A stretch of DNA of 64,000 nucleotides from Sarcomyxa edulis (lineage: Eukaryota > Basidiomycota > Agaricomycetes > Agaricales > Mycenaceae): the NCBI GenBank assembly GCA_009761415.1, contig QUOL01000004.1, positions 248,001-312,000 of the forward strand, in the 5' to 3' direction. The position numbers and the translations under genes are program-made. Numbering within the stretch: the first letter of the stretch is position 1; each line of letters opens with the position of its first letter. Below, piece by piece: positions 1 to 11,100 of this stretch. The notes below the pieces were generated by a model. It had not been told where the DNA came from. It did no database searches and saw only the letters and a list, made by a program, of their open reading frames with translations.

Positions 1-16
1 GGAAGCGAGGACTCTC

Positions 17-1179
17 CTACGTAACGGTAACAATCTCGCCTCTCCCATCCTTCAAAATGACCAACTCGCACTCCACCTTCTCCCCCGTATCCATACAGAC
101 GACATCAGTTGGGTCCGTCGCACTCGTCCGGATCTGCCTTCTCTCGAAAAACGAGCGACCCAAAACGACATCAAAATGAGGTTCTTCAGAGAGGTAGACC
201 TGGATCAGGGTTGGCTTGAGTCCGCCATTATCTTTTCCTTTTCCTTTCTTTCCATTGTGGACAGGAATGGGAGGGGGAGGAGCGTCATCAGGGTGAGACG
301 AAAAGGAAGATGAAGGAGTCAAGGTGATGGGCCATGTTCCTATGTTGACAAGCCCGCCATATCCGTACGAGCCTAGAGCAGCGTCACGAGGGATAAAGGA
401 ATGTTTCATGGCGAATTTACGAGAGATATAAACGTGGCGGTAGCCTGACTTTAAAAGCATGCGGACTGATGCAAACGTAAGGTTCAGTTCGAATTTGATA
501 GGAATAGGTGGGACATACCATTCTGTACAGGTCCAATACTCCCCATGACGGTTCTGACACCATTCTCTCCATGGAATTTCTCAAACTCCTTCTTGAATGT
601 GGGAACCCCGTCGTCTGGGGCAGCTGACTTGCCTCGTCCAACCGTGCGCTTGCTGCCTTTCGTCTTGTGCGAGTTTACGCTATGATGGGTCGAAGGTGTT
701 TTAGGGCTATGAGGCGCGTATGCACGAGAAGGTTGGAAGAGGTAGTAGGCAGCATTGAGGTAGGCAGGAGGTGTAGGCAGGGGTTGTGAGGGGTTATGTA
801 GATGTAACGTCGGAGTAGGATTCGCGCCCTTGGGAGGGCTTGTCGACGGAGATGGGTCGTGATCCGAGTACATTTCTTGTTGTTCACGCCAGACAAATAT
901 GGTGTAATCAGCATCTGGCAATGAGAAAGGGAGTAAGCATAGTTTCAAGGATCTGTAATTTCTGAACGCACCATCATCCAGATTCCATATTGCACCATTA
1001 TACTCATATTTCAACCATCCTGGACCTACACGTTCCCCATGATAGTCTGTATGAGCCTTGCGGCTTAGTTTGTCGTACAAAGACTGCAGAGAATCTTGTG
1101 TGACTGCGGGGAAATCATTCAAGTCAGTTGGGTGAAAGGCGGGTAAGAGAAGAGGTCTGACTAGAGTGCACAATGGCAA
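17..1179 (-). CDS. Orphan fungal protein: PB1-like N-terminus and retropepsin-like C-terminus
   Basis: Two introns can be placed. The first removes about 60 nt near 917-974 and restores WNLDDDADYTIFVWRE; the second runs from about 508 to 444 and restores GPVQNVRMLLKSGYRHVYIS. The N-terminal block around the LDDDADYTIFVW motif looks like the second half of a PB1 domain. A Pro/Ser/Lys-rich linker follows. The C-terminal domain has the order of a retropepsin fold: an opening strand, a glycine-rich turn (GSYGYGGLVNIG), then FDVVLGRSFFERR, which resembles the conserved ILG strand. The catalytic D-T/S-G triad is missing where it would be expected; the position reads LLKSGYRHVY. The stop at 17-19 is clear. 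The 5' end is not: the frame opens at a TTG near 1179, and a short upstream exon probably supplies the ATG. The fold calls are inference. A non-catalytic dimerisation or binding role is possible, but no function is known. Confidence 0.6.
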
Positions 1180-1824
1180 AAGAGGACGACGGGGTATGGA
1201 CGTTCAGAACAGCGGGTGCAGCCATGATATGGCGAGGTGACAAGAGAGCAGTCGAAGAGAAGCTCAAAGTCGGTTCACCTCCTAGAATTGTGCGGTTCTG
1301 GGGTCCTATCACTCGATCGTCGGCCATGACATCCATAGAGGCTGTCGAGGGCTCGAGGCTAACAACACCTAGACTACAACGAATCATGCATGCATCACGG
1401 ACGAGTATAGCAGATATGGTCAAGAGATAGTCATAATGGAAGATGCCTGAGTAGTGGCGTTTCACATCGAAGGTTATTATCACACAGGACGAACTGAAAT
1501 GCGCCGTTAGACGGTCATGACGGCACGGTAAGAAGACACATAGAGACATCGAGAAAGGGTAGGCTTCCTCGACAAGAGTTGGAGTCAGAGAGGGGTATAA
1601 TGGCTCATTACTGACGCGTAACCTTGTGCTGGACGTTCAATAGAAGTCGAAAAACCCAGGATCAACCTACATCACATTTGGACGCGTTAAAGTTCGGGAT
1701 TGGAGTTCGATGAGGGATGGAATGGAATTGCATGTTGGGAAAAGAGAAACAGGCACAAGTTGACACGAAAGGCAAAGAAACACACAGTCGAATAGTCTTA
1801 AAGATATTTCACCCTGGGTTACAA
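1180..1824. other. Intergenic, 645 bp
   Basis: This lies between the 5' side of the orphan gene and the 3' end of UBC9. It should hold the missing first exon and promoter of the orphan gene. A minus-strand frame with ATGs near 1337 and 1230 is open through here, but I could not join it convincingly. No repeat or RNA gene was seen. Confidence 0.4.
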
Positions 1825-2873
1825 CTATTTCGGCACATTTTCTCGCGCTTGTTGCCTGATTCGTTTCCTATAGCATGAGGATGTTGGTGAGATGATGAGC
1901 AACGCAAAACTGATGCATGTAAGACTCACTCGTAGGCAACTTTGTCGTTCCTAAGCGAACAAAAGCGTCAATTGACGATAGAGGCACCAACAGAGGAACG
2001 AACTGACTTGAACATGGTATACGCATCGCTCTGAGCAGGATCATTCACATTAGGATCGTCTAGGAGATCCTGTATACCCAATAAAATCTAGGAGTGATAA
2101 ATTCTCATCGTCAGATACCGTCTGCTTAAATGGGAGTCGATGCACGCTTCTCACCTGTTTGATCGTAATGGCAGGTTTCCACGACTTCTCTTCGTCGAGA
2201 ATAGACAGGCAGACAGTGCCGGATGGGTACACATTAGGATGGAAAAGTGGGGGAGTGAATTTGCCTGAGTTCATGGTAGGCAGAGAGAATGAGACTAGGT
2301 AAGCCATGCCACTGATTGATGAATACACGAACATTTCGGTGGCTTCGAGGGGTAATCTTAGGAACAGGATAAGAGTGGGGAACAAACCGACATCATGGGC
2401 GCATACCTTCTGGGAAATTCATAACTAATTTAAAGAGACCACCATCCCACGGGGTCTAATTCGACACGGCATTTAGTAGATGCAATATCATCGCCGAGAA
2501 AACCAGACACGCACGTTAGGTTTCCCTGGAATACCAACTTCCCATTCCATCAAATTCATGGAACCATCGGCTGCCTTGGCGGGTTTCGCGTAGAATCCCT
2601 ACATATACGCGCGACGCGAAGAAAATAACAACATCAACATATAGCGTGTAGGAAAAGAGGGGGTTGAGACTCGGAGCTGAGAACAATGCAGTCATATGGA
2701 GCAATATTGCAATATTGGGATCAAAATGCACGTCGAGCATTGGACCAGCAGATAGATGAGACATCCAGTATTGAAACTGAGTTTGACTTGATGGAATTCG
2801 CACTCACAAATGGGTGGTCCTTCCTCCACTGTTTGCGTTCTTCGGCAAGACGAGGTCTGCATATTCCTGACAT
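1825..2873 (-). CDS. UBC9: SUMO-conjugating enzyme E2 (Ubc9)
   Basis: The product is the E2 that transfers SUMO to lysines of target proteins, mostly in the nucleus. The assembled protein begins [19 protein letters not shown], which matches the Ubc9 N-terminal helix, and continues with [15 protein letters not shown] and the active-site block [21 protein letters not shown], whose cysteine is the catalytic residue. It ends [13 protein letters not shown]. About eight exons are needed. Well-placed ones are 2808-2873, 2515-2598, 2407-2455, 2333-2356 (only 24 nt) and 2155-2264; the rest lie between 1825 and about 2090. All introns are GT-AG. Length is close to the 158 residues usual for the family and no key residue is missing. 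The gene is tandem with SNU13 (326 bp upstream) on the minus strand. Confidence 0.95.
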
Positions 2874-3199
2874 GTTCAATATAAGCCTTGGGGCAGAGAA
2901 CGTAGATGTGGCAGGGAGTCAAGTAACAGTAGAAAACTCTGGTCGGATTTCGAGCTGAAGGAAGACAACTAATTCAGTTCAACTTGAGATCACCCTCTGA
3001 AAGAAACATGGCTCGCAATATCTACACAGCCTCGAAAGTAGTACTTCCATGCATGCATTTCAGGTCTAATTCAACAAAGGTGCACGAGTGAACTTAGAGG
3101 TGCTATAGCGAATATATGTGATTCCAGTACTTTGATATTACATTGTCATCGCAAAGAAATCGTTCGTGGGTGGAGTGCACCGACTACGCCAATCAAAAT
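2874..3199. promoter_or_regulatory. UBC9 upstream region, 326 bp
   Basis: Gap between the SNU13 stop and the UBC9 start, both on the minus strand. It must contain the UBC9 promoter and 5' UTR and the SNU13 3' UTR. I see no distinctive motif. Confidence 0.3.
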
Positions 3200-3744
3200 C
3201 TAGTACTGCAATCTCGAAATAGCATTCTTGACAGTCAAGATCTGACTGGCGAGCTCCTTCGATTCGCTGGTAGTGACGCTAGCAGCGATGACGGGCCTGG
3301 AAACGTTGCATGCACGTCCAAGAGCTGCCTTGGATGGCACGAAGACGTAAGGTACGTTCTGTAGTGAATAACGCATGTAAGTAGTTGATACAGAGAGTGT
3401 ACGATGAGAGATAGTACCTTCTCCTCGCAAAGAAGGGGGAGATGAAGCAAGATCTCGAGGGGCTCGGTGTCGGCAGTCAAGACGATGAACTCGGCGATAC
3501 CACGATTGAGAGTCTTGGTGGCTAAAGGGGCGACTGTCAACCGAAAAAACAAAGCGACGAATCTGGAGATGCTTACCCTCGTTAGCTCCCTTCTTCAACT
3601 GTTTCATTTGTCCGGATTGCTGCACGAGCTCTAGGATCTGCAAAGGATTTAGTTTTTCCGTCGAACAAGAGTTGCGCATGTACATACAGAGTTGGTGAGC
3701 TCGGCATCAGCGAGGGGCCATGCTTTTCCGTGGTCTTCTGACAT
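3200..3744 (-). CDS. SNU13: Snu13 / 15.5K RNA-binding protein
   Basis: This is the L7Ae-family protein that binds kink-turns in U4 snRNA and box C/D snoRNAs, so it serves both the U4/U6.U5 tri-snRNP and rRNA methylation. Four exons give a 126-residue protein, the normal length: exon 1 is 3688-3744 ([19 protein letters not shown]), followed by [40 protein letters not shown] and the C-terminal exon beginning [18 protein letters not shown]. The [12 protein letters not shown] signature of the RNA-binding helix is restored only if the third exon starts at the acceptor TTTAG followed by CCACC; an acceptor a few bases upstream would insert five residues. Stop codon at 3200-3202. SNU13 and the IPC synthase gene are divergent, 373 bp apart. 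Confidence 0.96.
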
Positions 3745-4117
3745 TATAAGATATATGTGACCTCACGTCGGGTTGATCCTTGGTCTAAAAGGTGAGATAG
3801 TCAAGAAATAGCGTTGGAGTTGCGAAACAGGAATCGATCTCAATTTTTTTTCGATCGTAAAATGACCGTGAGAGAAGTTAGCCGAATGAGGCACTGCTTC
3901 CGTCGGAGCACGGAACCGTTCCGAGTCTCCTCAAATACGAACCTTCACCAGCGCTCCTCGTCCATTGCCTCGCTGCTCTTTAGCGCCCACTTGTATTTCG
4001 TGCTCGTTGGCCGCAGTAACACTATATTGTATCCTTAACCGCAACTTGTAACGTGTATGATTCTCTCTTCTCTTCTCATTCTCCTATTACTTACGCGACA
4101 CGTCTTGTCCAGAATCG
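3745..4117. promoter_or_regulatory. Divergent promoter region between SNU13 and AUR1-like gene
   Basis: A 373-bp region between two divergently transcribed genes, so it must carry both promoters. Pyrimidine-rich tracts near 4055-4095 lie just ahead of the AUR1-like ATG, as is common for fungal start sites. No specific factor site can be named. Confidence 0.35.
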
Positions 4118-5262
4118 ATGGCTGCCAAACTATCTCCCCGAGTCCGACCTTGGGCTACTCTGACTCAGACTGCGAATCTCATTGCGAGGGCATTTATAGC
4201 AGGCGTCGGTCGTCTCGATACGTCCCTGTCTCCGAGGGACACTATCAATCGCCTCCGAAGACACACTTTCACCATGCGCGACTCCATCTACATCTTCCAT
4301 CTAATATCGGCCATATTTTGGTTAACCATTATGAAAGAACCAGGATTTCCATTGAAGCTATTTATTCCATTGTTGTACGCTATAGCCCTCTTGGTTCCGT
4401 TAACATCTCAATTTTTTGTCCCCGCTACTCCAAGTAAGCAATATAACGTACTCTCAAATTTTTTCGATGTTTATCCCGGAAACGTTCCACAGTCTTTGCG
4501 TGGCTCCTCATACTGTATACGAACAGTTCCATACCTCCAGAATGGCGACCTGCCATCTCTGTATCCCTCCTCCCAACCTTGGAATCCGTGCTGTATGGGG
4601 CAAACATATCTGACATCCTCACGCGCTTCACGCATCCCATCCTCGATCTTATGGCTTGGATACCGTATGGTGTCGGACACTATGTGTTTCCCTTCTTCGT
4701 CGCTGCTTTCCTGTGGCTCTTTCGTTGCAAGGAAGCCCTACATCTATGGTCTAGCACCTTTGGATATATGAACATTGTAGGCGTCGTCATACAGATCTTA
4801 ATACCATGCTCCGCCCCATGGTACGAGCTAATATACGGCCTGACTCCAGCGAACTACGCCATAAAAGGTTCAGCTGGCGGTCTTGCACGTATCGACGCCA
4901 TCTTCCACTCACATGGCTACGCCACTGCCTTCTCCCATTCCCCACTCGTATTCGGTGCCTTTCCATCATTACACGCAGGCTGCGCAACTCTTGATGCTCT
5001 CTTCATCTCCCACTTTTTTCCGCAGACGACTTGGCTCATTTGGGGATATACGGGCGTCCTATATTGGGCGACCATGTATCTCACGCATCACTATCTCATC
5101 GACGTCGTCAGTGGAGCTTGTCTCGCTATCGCCTTCTTTTACCTCTTTTTCCCTGACTCGCTCAAGGGGCCCAAAGCGACCTCTCCTCCCCCTGGACTCT
5201 CTTACAATCCAGCGACAAAATATGAGACTTCAGATCTCCAAACCTCTCGGCCTCAGTGGTGA
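4118..5262 (+). CDS. AUR1: Inositol phosphorylceramide synthase catalytic subunit (Aur1 family)
   Basis: Aur1 moves phosphoinositol from phosphatidylinositol to ceramide in the Golgi, an essential step of fungal sphingolipid synthesis and the target of aureobasidin A. Two exons, 4118-4433 and 4493-5262, give 361 residues, somewhat shorter than the 401 of the yeast enzyme. The intron restores FVPATPIFAWLLILY. Several hydrophobic membrane segments are visible. The PAP2/IPC-synthase active-site blocks are both present: GAFPSLHAGCATLDALF (first His) and MYLTHHYLIDVVSGA (second His with Asp). The C-terminus is a short polar tail. No decay is visible. The closest alternative is another PAP2-superfamily lipid phosphatase, but the SLHAG and THHYLID spacing fits Aur1. 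Confidence 0.9.
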
Positions 5263-5465
5263 CAAGGTCCTCTAATAATTTAATTTGTGAAGGAGTTGGG
5301 ATAGCGGGGCCATCCTTTGTAAGCGACGAATCTTCTTCGCGGAAAACCACAATCAAGGGAGTCGTTTTCGGTGTATTATGTCAGCTGGGATGTGGGAATG
5401 CACCAATCGATCATCTGGATCACCACCATCGATCATCTTTTCCGTGTCATTCTAGGCCTCGCGCT

Positions 5466-6005
5466 ATGGCCACAGAACGCTTAACGTCCGCACCTCATAA
5501 ACCATCCTTATATTTCGGCTATGGGAGCAATCTCTGGCTTGACCAAATGAAACGTCGTTGCCCGGAATCGAAGTTCGTGGGCGTTGCCCTACTTCGCGAT
5601 TGGCGCTGGATGATAACCATTCGAGGTTACGCTAATGTCGTCCCATCGACGGAGGATGTTGTGTATGGGCTCGTGTACGAGCTCAGTGAGGAAGATGAGA
5701 GGATTTTGGACAGATATGAAGGAGTACCCATCAGTTATGTCAAGAAGACGCTTTCTCTGGAGTATGTTGGTGAGGAGGAGGGGGCAGATTTCGATGGGCT
5801 GGTATATGTGGATGTGGAGAGGTTAGTTGACGACAAGCCGAAGGTGGAATATATTCATCGAATGAATATGGGGATCAGGGATGCATTGCTCAAGGGGGTC
5901 CCGAAGACATACATCGATTCTTCACTTCGTCCCTTCATTCCCGAAGTTGATGATCACGCTCTCGAAAATGTCAACCACGTTACAGTCGAGGATCTCATTG
6001 ATTGA
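5466..6005 (+). CDS. Gamma-glutamylcyclotransferase-like protein (AIG2/GGCT fold)
   Basis: A single-exon, 179-residue protein. YFGYGSNLWLDQMKRRCP near residues 18-35 is the YGSNL substrate-loop signature of the GGCT fold. An acidic residue in LDRYEGVPISYVKKTL is a candidate for the catalytic general base, which in the family is a Glu. Enzymes of this class cyclise gamma-glutamyl amines to 5-oxoproline, but many members act on other gamma-glutamyl amides, so the substrate is unknown. ATG 5466 was preferred because the in-frame sequence upstream of it has no recognisable family residues. The gene is tandem with the Aur1-like gene, 203 bp downstream of its stop. Confidence 0.85.
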   Translation: MATERLTSAPHKPSLYFGYGSNLWLDQMKRRCPESKFVGVALLRDWRWMITIRGYANVVPSTEDVVYGLVYELSEEDERILDRYEGVPISYVKKTLSLEYVGEEEGADFDGLVYVDVERLVDDKPKVEYIHRMNMGIRDALLKGVPKTYIDSSLRPFIPEVDDHALENVNHVTVEDLID

Positions 6006-6599
6006 CTGGGGTGTCGCCATGGAAAAGAGAGATTCGAGTGCGAATGGTCATCGTACAAGTGAGTATAAGGAATGTGTTGATCACGATCAATCGCATTCAC
6101 CACGGGCTTGGACTCTGAATGAAATCCTGGCATCCATTCTCTCCCGCTCGCTAAAACGCGCTCTATCCTTTATATCTTGCGCGACATATCGGAGAACTTC
6201 AAAGACTGTCGAGCGATGTTCGACCTTATGCCATGGGTATTGACGTCGACATATATACCCTGAATCTGGAAACTCTCTTCTGATGGTTTGGGATCAAGAT
6301 CATCACATTTATCAAGACTAGATTCAATATTGCACTTCTACACTGAAAATGTCAGGAAATTTGAGGAAAATTTCGGTGTTGGAATCAGGCGCTACAAATA
6401 TGCATAGAAGATATGAGTGAATGAACGTCTAACCAATTCAGGCCTGGAAGAGAATGAGATATATTGTTTTACTTATGTGTCCGTGTGGGTCCACCTTGGT
6501 TGGCCTGTTTGAATTGCAGGAGAATGGCAAGCATGAGCCAAATAGGACGCGAACGCGGCCGCGTCAGCTCAGTCACTTGCAAGTTTCGCATTCTCCAAC
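6006..6599. other. Intergenic, 594 bp
   Basis: Lies between the GGCT-like gene and the proteasome gene on the same strand. Open frames here show no family motif and no convincing splice structure. It should contain the GGCT-like 3' UTR and the PRE2 promoter. Confidence 0.4.
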
Positions 6600-7866
6600 A
6601 TGAACACATTCGCAGACAGATTCTCTACGACGAATGCAGGCAGCGAGCTCCGCAAAGCTCAGTCTTTCGCCTGTGAAGATGACGACTTTTCCAACTCGAT
6701 GTGGGGGTCAGAAGCAGGATTCGGAAATTTGGCAAAGGGCGTGCCTACATTCACTGTCCCAGCTGTTGCAGACGTGAGTAACATTGTTCAAGTGCCTCGA
6801 GTGCTTTCACTGATGGTATACACATATAGCCTACTTCTTTCTTGAGAATGCATACCGACGATCATGCAGACCCTAGCTGCAGGATCAAGATTCAACACGG
6901 AACGACCACATTGGCTTTCAGATTCAAAGGAGGTGTCATCGTCGCGGTAGATTCTCGCGCTTCTGCTGGAAGCTACGTCGGTGAGTCAAAGCCAATTCAA
7001 TGTGATGATTTCAAGTCCTGAGTCATCGTGAACAGCTTCTGGGACTGTGAAAAAGGTCATTGAGATCAACCCATATTTGCTTGGAACCATGGCTGGTGGT
7101 GCTGGTACGTGATGATAGCCCTAAAACATGGCGATCAGCTTATTCAATCCACCATAGCCGATTGTCAGTACTGGGAGACATACCTGGGTATGCATTGTCG
7201 GCTTCACGAACTCCGTAACCGAGAGCGCATCTCGGTATCGGCAGCAAGTAAATACCTCAGTAACCTCGTTTATGGATACAAGGGCATGGGGCTTAGTATG
7301 GTGAGCAACGTATCTCTCGTTCTCTTTCTCGATGCTGACTTCGTTCTAGGGAACAATGATTTGTGGATGGGATAAGACGGTCCGTGTCAGGTCACTTCGT
7401 TCTCAATCACGCTACTCACATATAATTCCAGGGTCCCCAAGTATTCTACGTTGATGGAGATGGCACACGCCTCAAGGGCGACCTCTTCTCAGTCGGGTCT
7501 GGTAGCACCCACGCGTATGGTGTGCTGGATCAAGGATACCACTGGGACTTGACCGACGCAGAAGCACAAGAGTTGGGTAGACGCAGTATCTATGCTGCTG
7601 GGCATCGTGATGCATTCTCCGGAAACACTTGTAATCTCTACCACATCAAAGAAGACGGATGGCACTTCATCGGTACGTTTCTTCGATATCTCCTCGCTGT
7701 CTCCCGTTAATGATGTGCATATTGATCATCAGGCAACTACGACATCACTACAATGCATTATGATGGCCCGGGTGACGTGCCTGGTGCTCCTGGAGGTGGA
7801 TATGGATATGACATCCGTGTCGAGGGTAAAAACTCTGCTAATCCGCCTCCTGTTGCTGCTGCTTGA
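6600..7866 (+). CDS. PRE2: 20S proteasome subunit beta type-5 (chymotrypsin-like)
   Basis: Beta5 supplies the chymotrypsin-like site of the 20S core. Exon 1 is 6600-6773; later exons begin near 6830, 7041, 7158, 7351, 7433 and 7733, all joined by GT-AG introns. The propeptide is 82 residues; cleavage after HG would expose Thr83 in the motif [13 protein letters not shown]. Counting from that Thr1, Asp17 (VDSRASAG) and Lys33 ([11 protein letters not shown]) fall exactly where the catalytic Asp and Lys should be. [20 protein letters not shown] and [13 protein letters not shown] follow, and [12 protein letters not shown] supplies the late Ser and Asp. The protein ends with a Pro/Ala tail beyond VEGKNSANP, slightly longer than the usual family end. 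Confidence 0.96.
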
Positions 7867-8118
7867 CCGAGTCGTTTTTGTATCGAACCTGTATCAATTT
7901 AATCTGTCAGAGTGAACGTCGTGTTTGCTGTCGACATACATATGCCAGTGGACTCTTGAGCCTTGATCGTTTTGAGTTCGAGCATGCAACTTTGATCACA
8001 GACGTCACCAAATTTAGCTCGCTGCTTGCTGCTTGCACGCGACAACCAATTTGTCTTTCACCCTCATCGTCCGATTTAGATCCCACACTGGCAGTACTAG
8101 TCCTGAGGGGCCCTGGCT

Positions 8119-11100
8119 ATGAAGCGGTTTCTCGCAAAGGCCGCTAGACCCTTCAACCTCCCAAATAATTCGCAATCTCAGGCAGCTCCTTCGCCTCCTA
8201 CACCACCTCCGAACTCAACAGGACTTCATACAGGGTTACAACCGAAATATGTGGTTCCACCCGTTCCGCACCCATGCCCCCACGACCATATTGCTTTGCT
8301 AGTGACTAAACAAGGCCTGTTACTACGTCCTCATATTCCTGGTCTGAAGCATCCTGCGTCTTCGCATGTCCGGATTCCATGGGGTAAGACCGTGATTGTG
8401 GAGGATGTGAGTGGAGATGGTGAAACTGAGGGTGTCGACTGGAACGACAGTGTGATCGTATACGGCATCGTCGGTGTACTCGAATTATATTCTGGTGAGT
8501 ACCCTTGACCTCCTTGGCTAGCGTGTCTCATGGTTTCCTCTGTCTAGGATCCCACTTATTGGTAATCACTTCGAGATCAGAGCTGGGACATCGTACGTTA
8601 ATGTTTATTGTATCATACGATCGAGATCATTTACTCATGTCTCTACCAACCAGTGTTCGACGAAAGTCACGCCGTGTATGGTGTCAAAGGCGTCACGGCA
8701 ATTCCTTTGACTGAGGATCGTGCCCGAATAGCCTTGAACACGCTCGCGTCTCGAAATGATAGCCTTGCTCGTCCGTCCTTACTTCAAACCAACACAATGG
8801 ACACCATCTCAAATTCTCTGGATGCGCCATCAGAGTCATACGATTTTGCTCGGGTCGATTCCTCTACCACACGCGTTCAGTTCTCAGATGAGGACCAAAT
8901 CAGAGTCCTTACTCCTCGAAGCGTTCACGAGTTCAATCTCAATGATGACGAGGAAGACGACGTAGATTCGGTCGCCTCGTCTGAACACTCCACTCCTTCA
9001 TCTTCTGAGTATTCCATCGGGACTTCTCCCGTGGCTAAGACACTTGCTAGTCGTTTGTCTTTCTGGAGCAGACTATCGAAACGGACATCTGTTCCAGCTG
9101 TCGCTACTGGAACTGAATCCTTGACGTTGTTGGAGGAACAGCAGAAGTTGGACAAAATCATACATGAAGGTAAAGAGGAACCTGCAGAAGTACTCGAGTC
9201 TATATTGGCCGCAACGGCTCCTGCACCTGTTTCGTCAGAAGAGAAAACCTCTGAATTAGAAGAGAAGATCGTCAAAGAGTGCATTAAAGAATTTACCAAG
9301 GGCGGAATGTATTTTGCCTATAATTTCGGTCAGTCATTGTATATATATCCATCTGCCACTCAATGATGTTGAAATCACCGCTGTTTCAGACATAACAAGA
9401 TCTCTTCAGCACAAACAAGAGCGGGTCACAACTTCTCAGAAACAAAACGCGCTTCTAGCTGACCTCAACGCGCTCCCTGACACGCCTTCTACCACCTCCT
9501 TCGTCGGGGACAAGGTGTCTGCCCTTGCAGAACCGTACCCAACTTTGCCACTGTGGCGTCGAGTAGATCGTCAATTCTGGTGGAATGAATGGATGTCTAA
9601 ACCTTTCGTCGATGCTGGGGTAAGTAGCCTCTCTTGCCTTGTTCGAAGACCGCTTAATGACAGAACATCAACCAGCTCCATTCGTATGTACTTCCCATCA
9701 TGCAGGTGAATCAAAGTTGTATTGCGCCACAAAGTGGGAATCACTGACTGAATCGTTCGTCATAGGGATATTACCAAATCGCTTCGTTCCATATCCCCCG
9801 AGAGCCAGTCGCACAAGAGGAAGGCGATTCTGCCCTTGTCGACTATGTGGTTGTTTCGAGAAGATCACGAGATCGTGCTGGGCTCAGATACCAGAGAAGA
9901 GGTATTGATGACGAGGCACATGTTGCTAATTTTGTGGAGACTGAGACTATCATGCGAGTTGAGGTATTTGAGCGTTCTCACGCAATCGGCTTCACCTGGA
10001 CTGACTAAGATTCAAGCGGGAAGGTGTCAATAACGTGTTCAGTTATGTGCAAATTCGCGGATCTAGTGAGTCTCAATATGTCTTGTTCTCTCCATGTCTA
10101 AACGTTTCTGACGTGCTCTCAGTCCCATTATTCTGGACCCAGAATGGTTACGGCTTGAAGCCACCTCCAGTGTTATCTCCTGATAGAACGAAAGCACAGA
10201 ATTTAGATGCCATCGGACGACATTTCCAGAAAACTGTACCGCAGTATGGACCGCATGTACGCGATCTTCAACATGAATCATTTGTGGTGGTTCTAAAGTG
10301 ATTCATCAGGCTGTCATAAACCTCGCTGAGCAACATGGCAAGGAAGGAGCTATCACGCAAGGGTATCGAGATTATATGCATCTGCTGAACTCGAAGGATG
10401 TAAAGTGCGCCACACAAGATATTTTCCCACCTTCGACTCGGTGTTCACTCTTCTTTCAGGTATCACGAGTACGACTTCCATGTTGAGACAAAGGGAATGA
10501 AGTCCGTTCAGTACCTTTATCTCATTTCATAGTGAATAGTTGACTGACCGTTTCGTGGCCCAGATATGAGAACATCTCCAAACTCATTGATACCATGGAA
10601 CGTGCTTTTGAGAGCCAAGGGTATGGTCTAATTTCTTCCCATAGTACTGAGTCTGATCTGTTTAAGACAGGTATCTCTGGATCTCGGATCATATTGTCAT
10701 GTCTACACAGAAAGGAGTGTTTCGGGTCAACTGTATCGATTGTCTTGACAGGACAAATGTGGTTCAAGTACGTTTCTGCCGCTGACTTCGTAGTGGCGAA
10801 TTGCTGCTGATTGTTCTGTATAGTCTGCGTTCGCTCGTTATGTGCTCAACAAGCAGCTAGGTGCGGTTGCTCTCCTCAATCCATCCTTAGACGGACGAAC
10901 AGAGACAGATCTTGTCTTCAATGACGGTCAGCTACTTTGATCTCCTGGGCTTCATGTATTAATCCATAGATGCGAATGTGTAGTGTGGGCAAATAATGGG
11001 GACGCTATCAGTCGAGCTTAGTGAGCCTCTCTCCACATTCTTCAGAGGCTGTTCTGAATATGTAACCCTCTCAAAGTGCGGGAACATCTGCTCTGAAGGT

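Noticed and set aside
1173..1430. Plus-strand open frame with a full ATG-to-stop reading of 85 codons
   Set aside because: It overlaps the 5' side of a minus-strand gene, has no recognisable domain, and the region is better explained as promoter and 5' exon of that gene.
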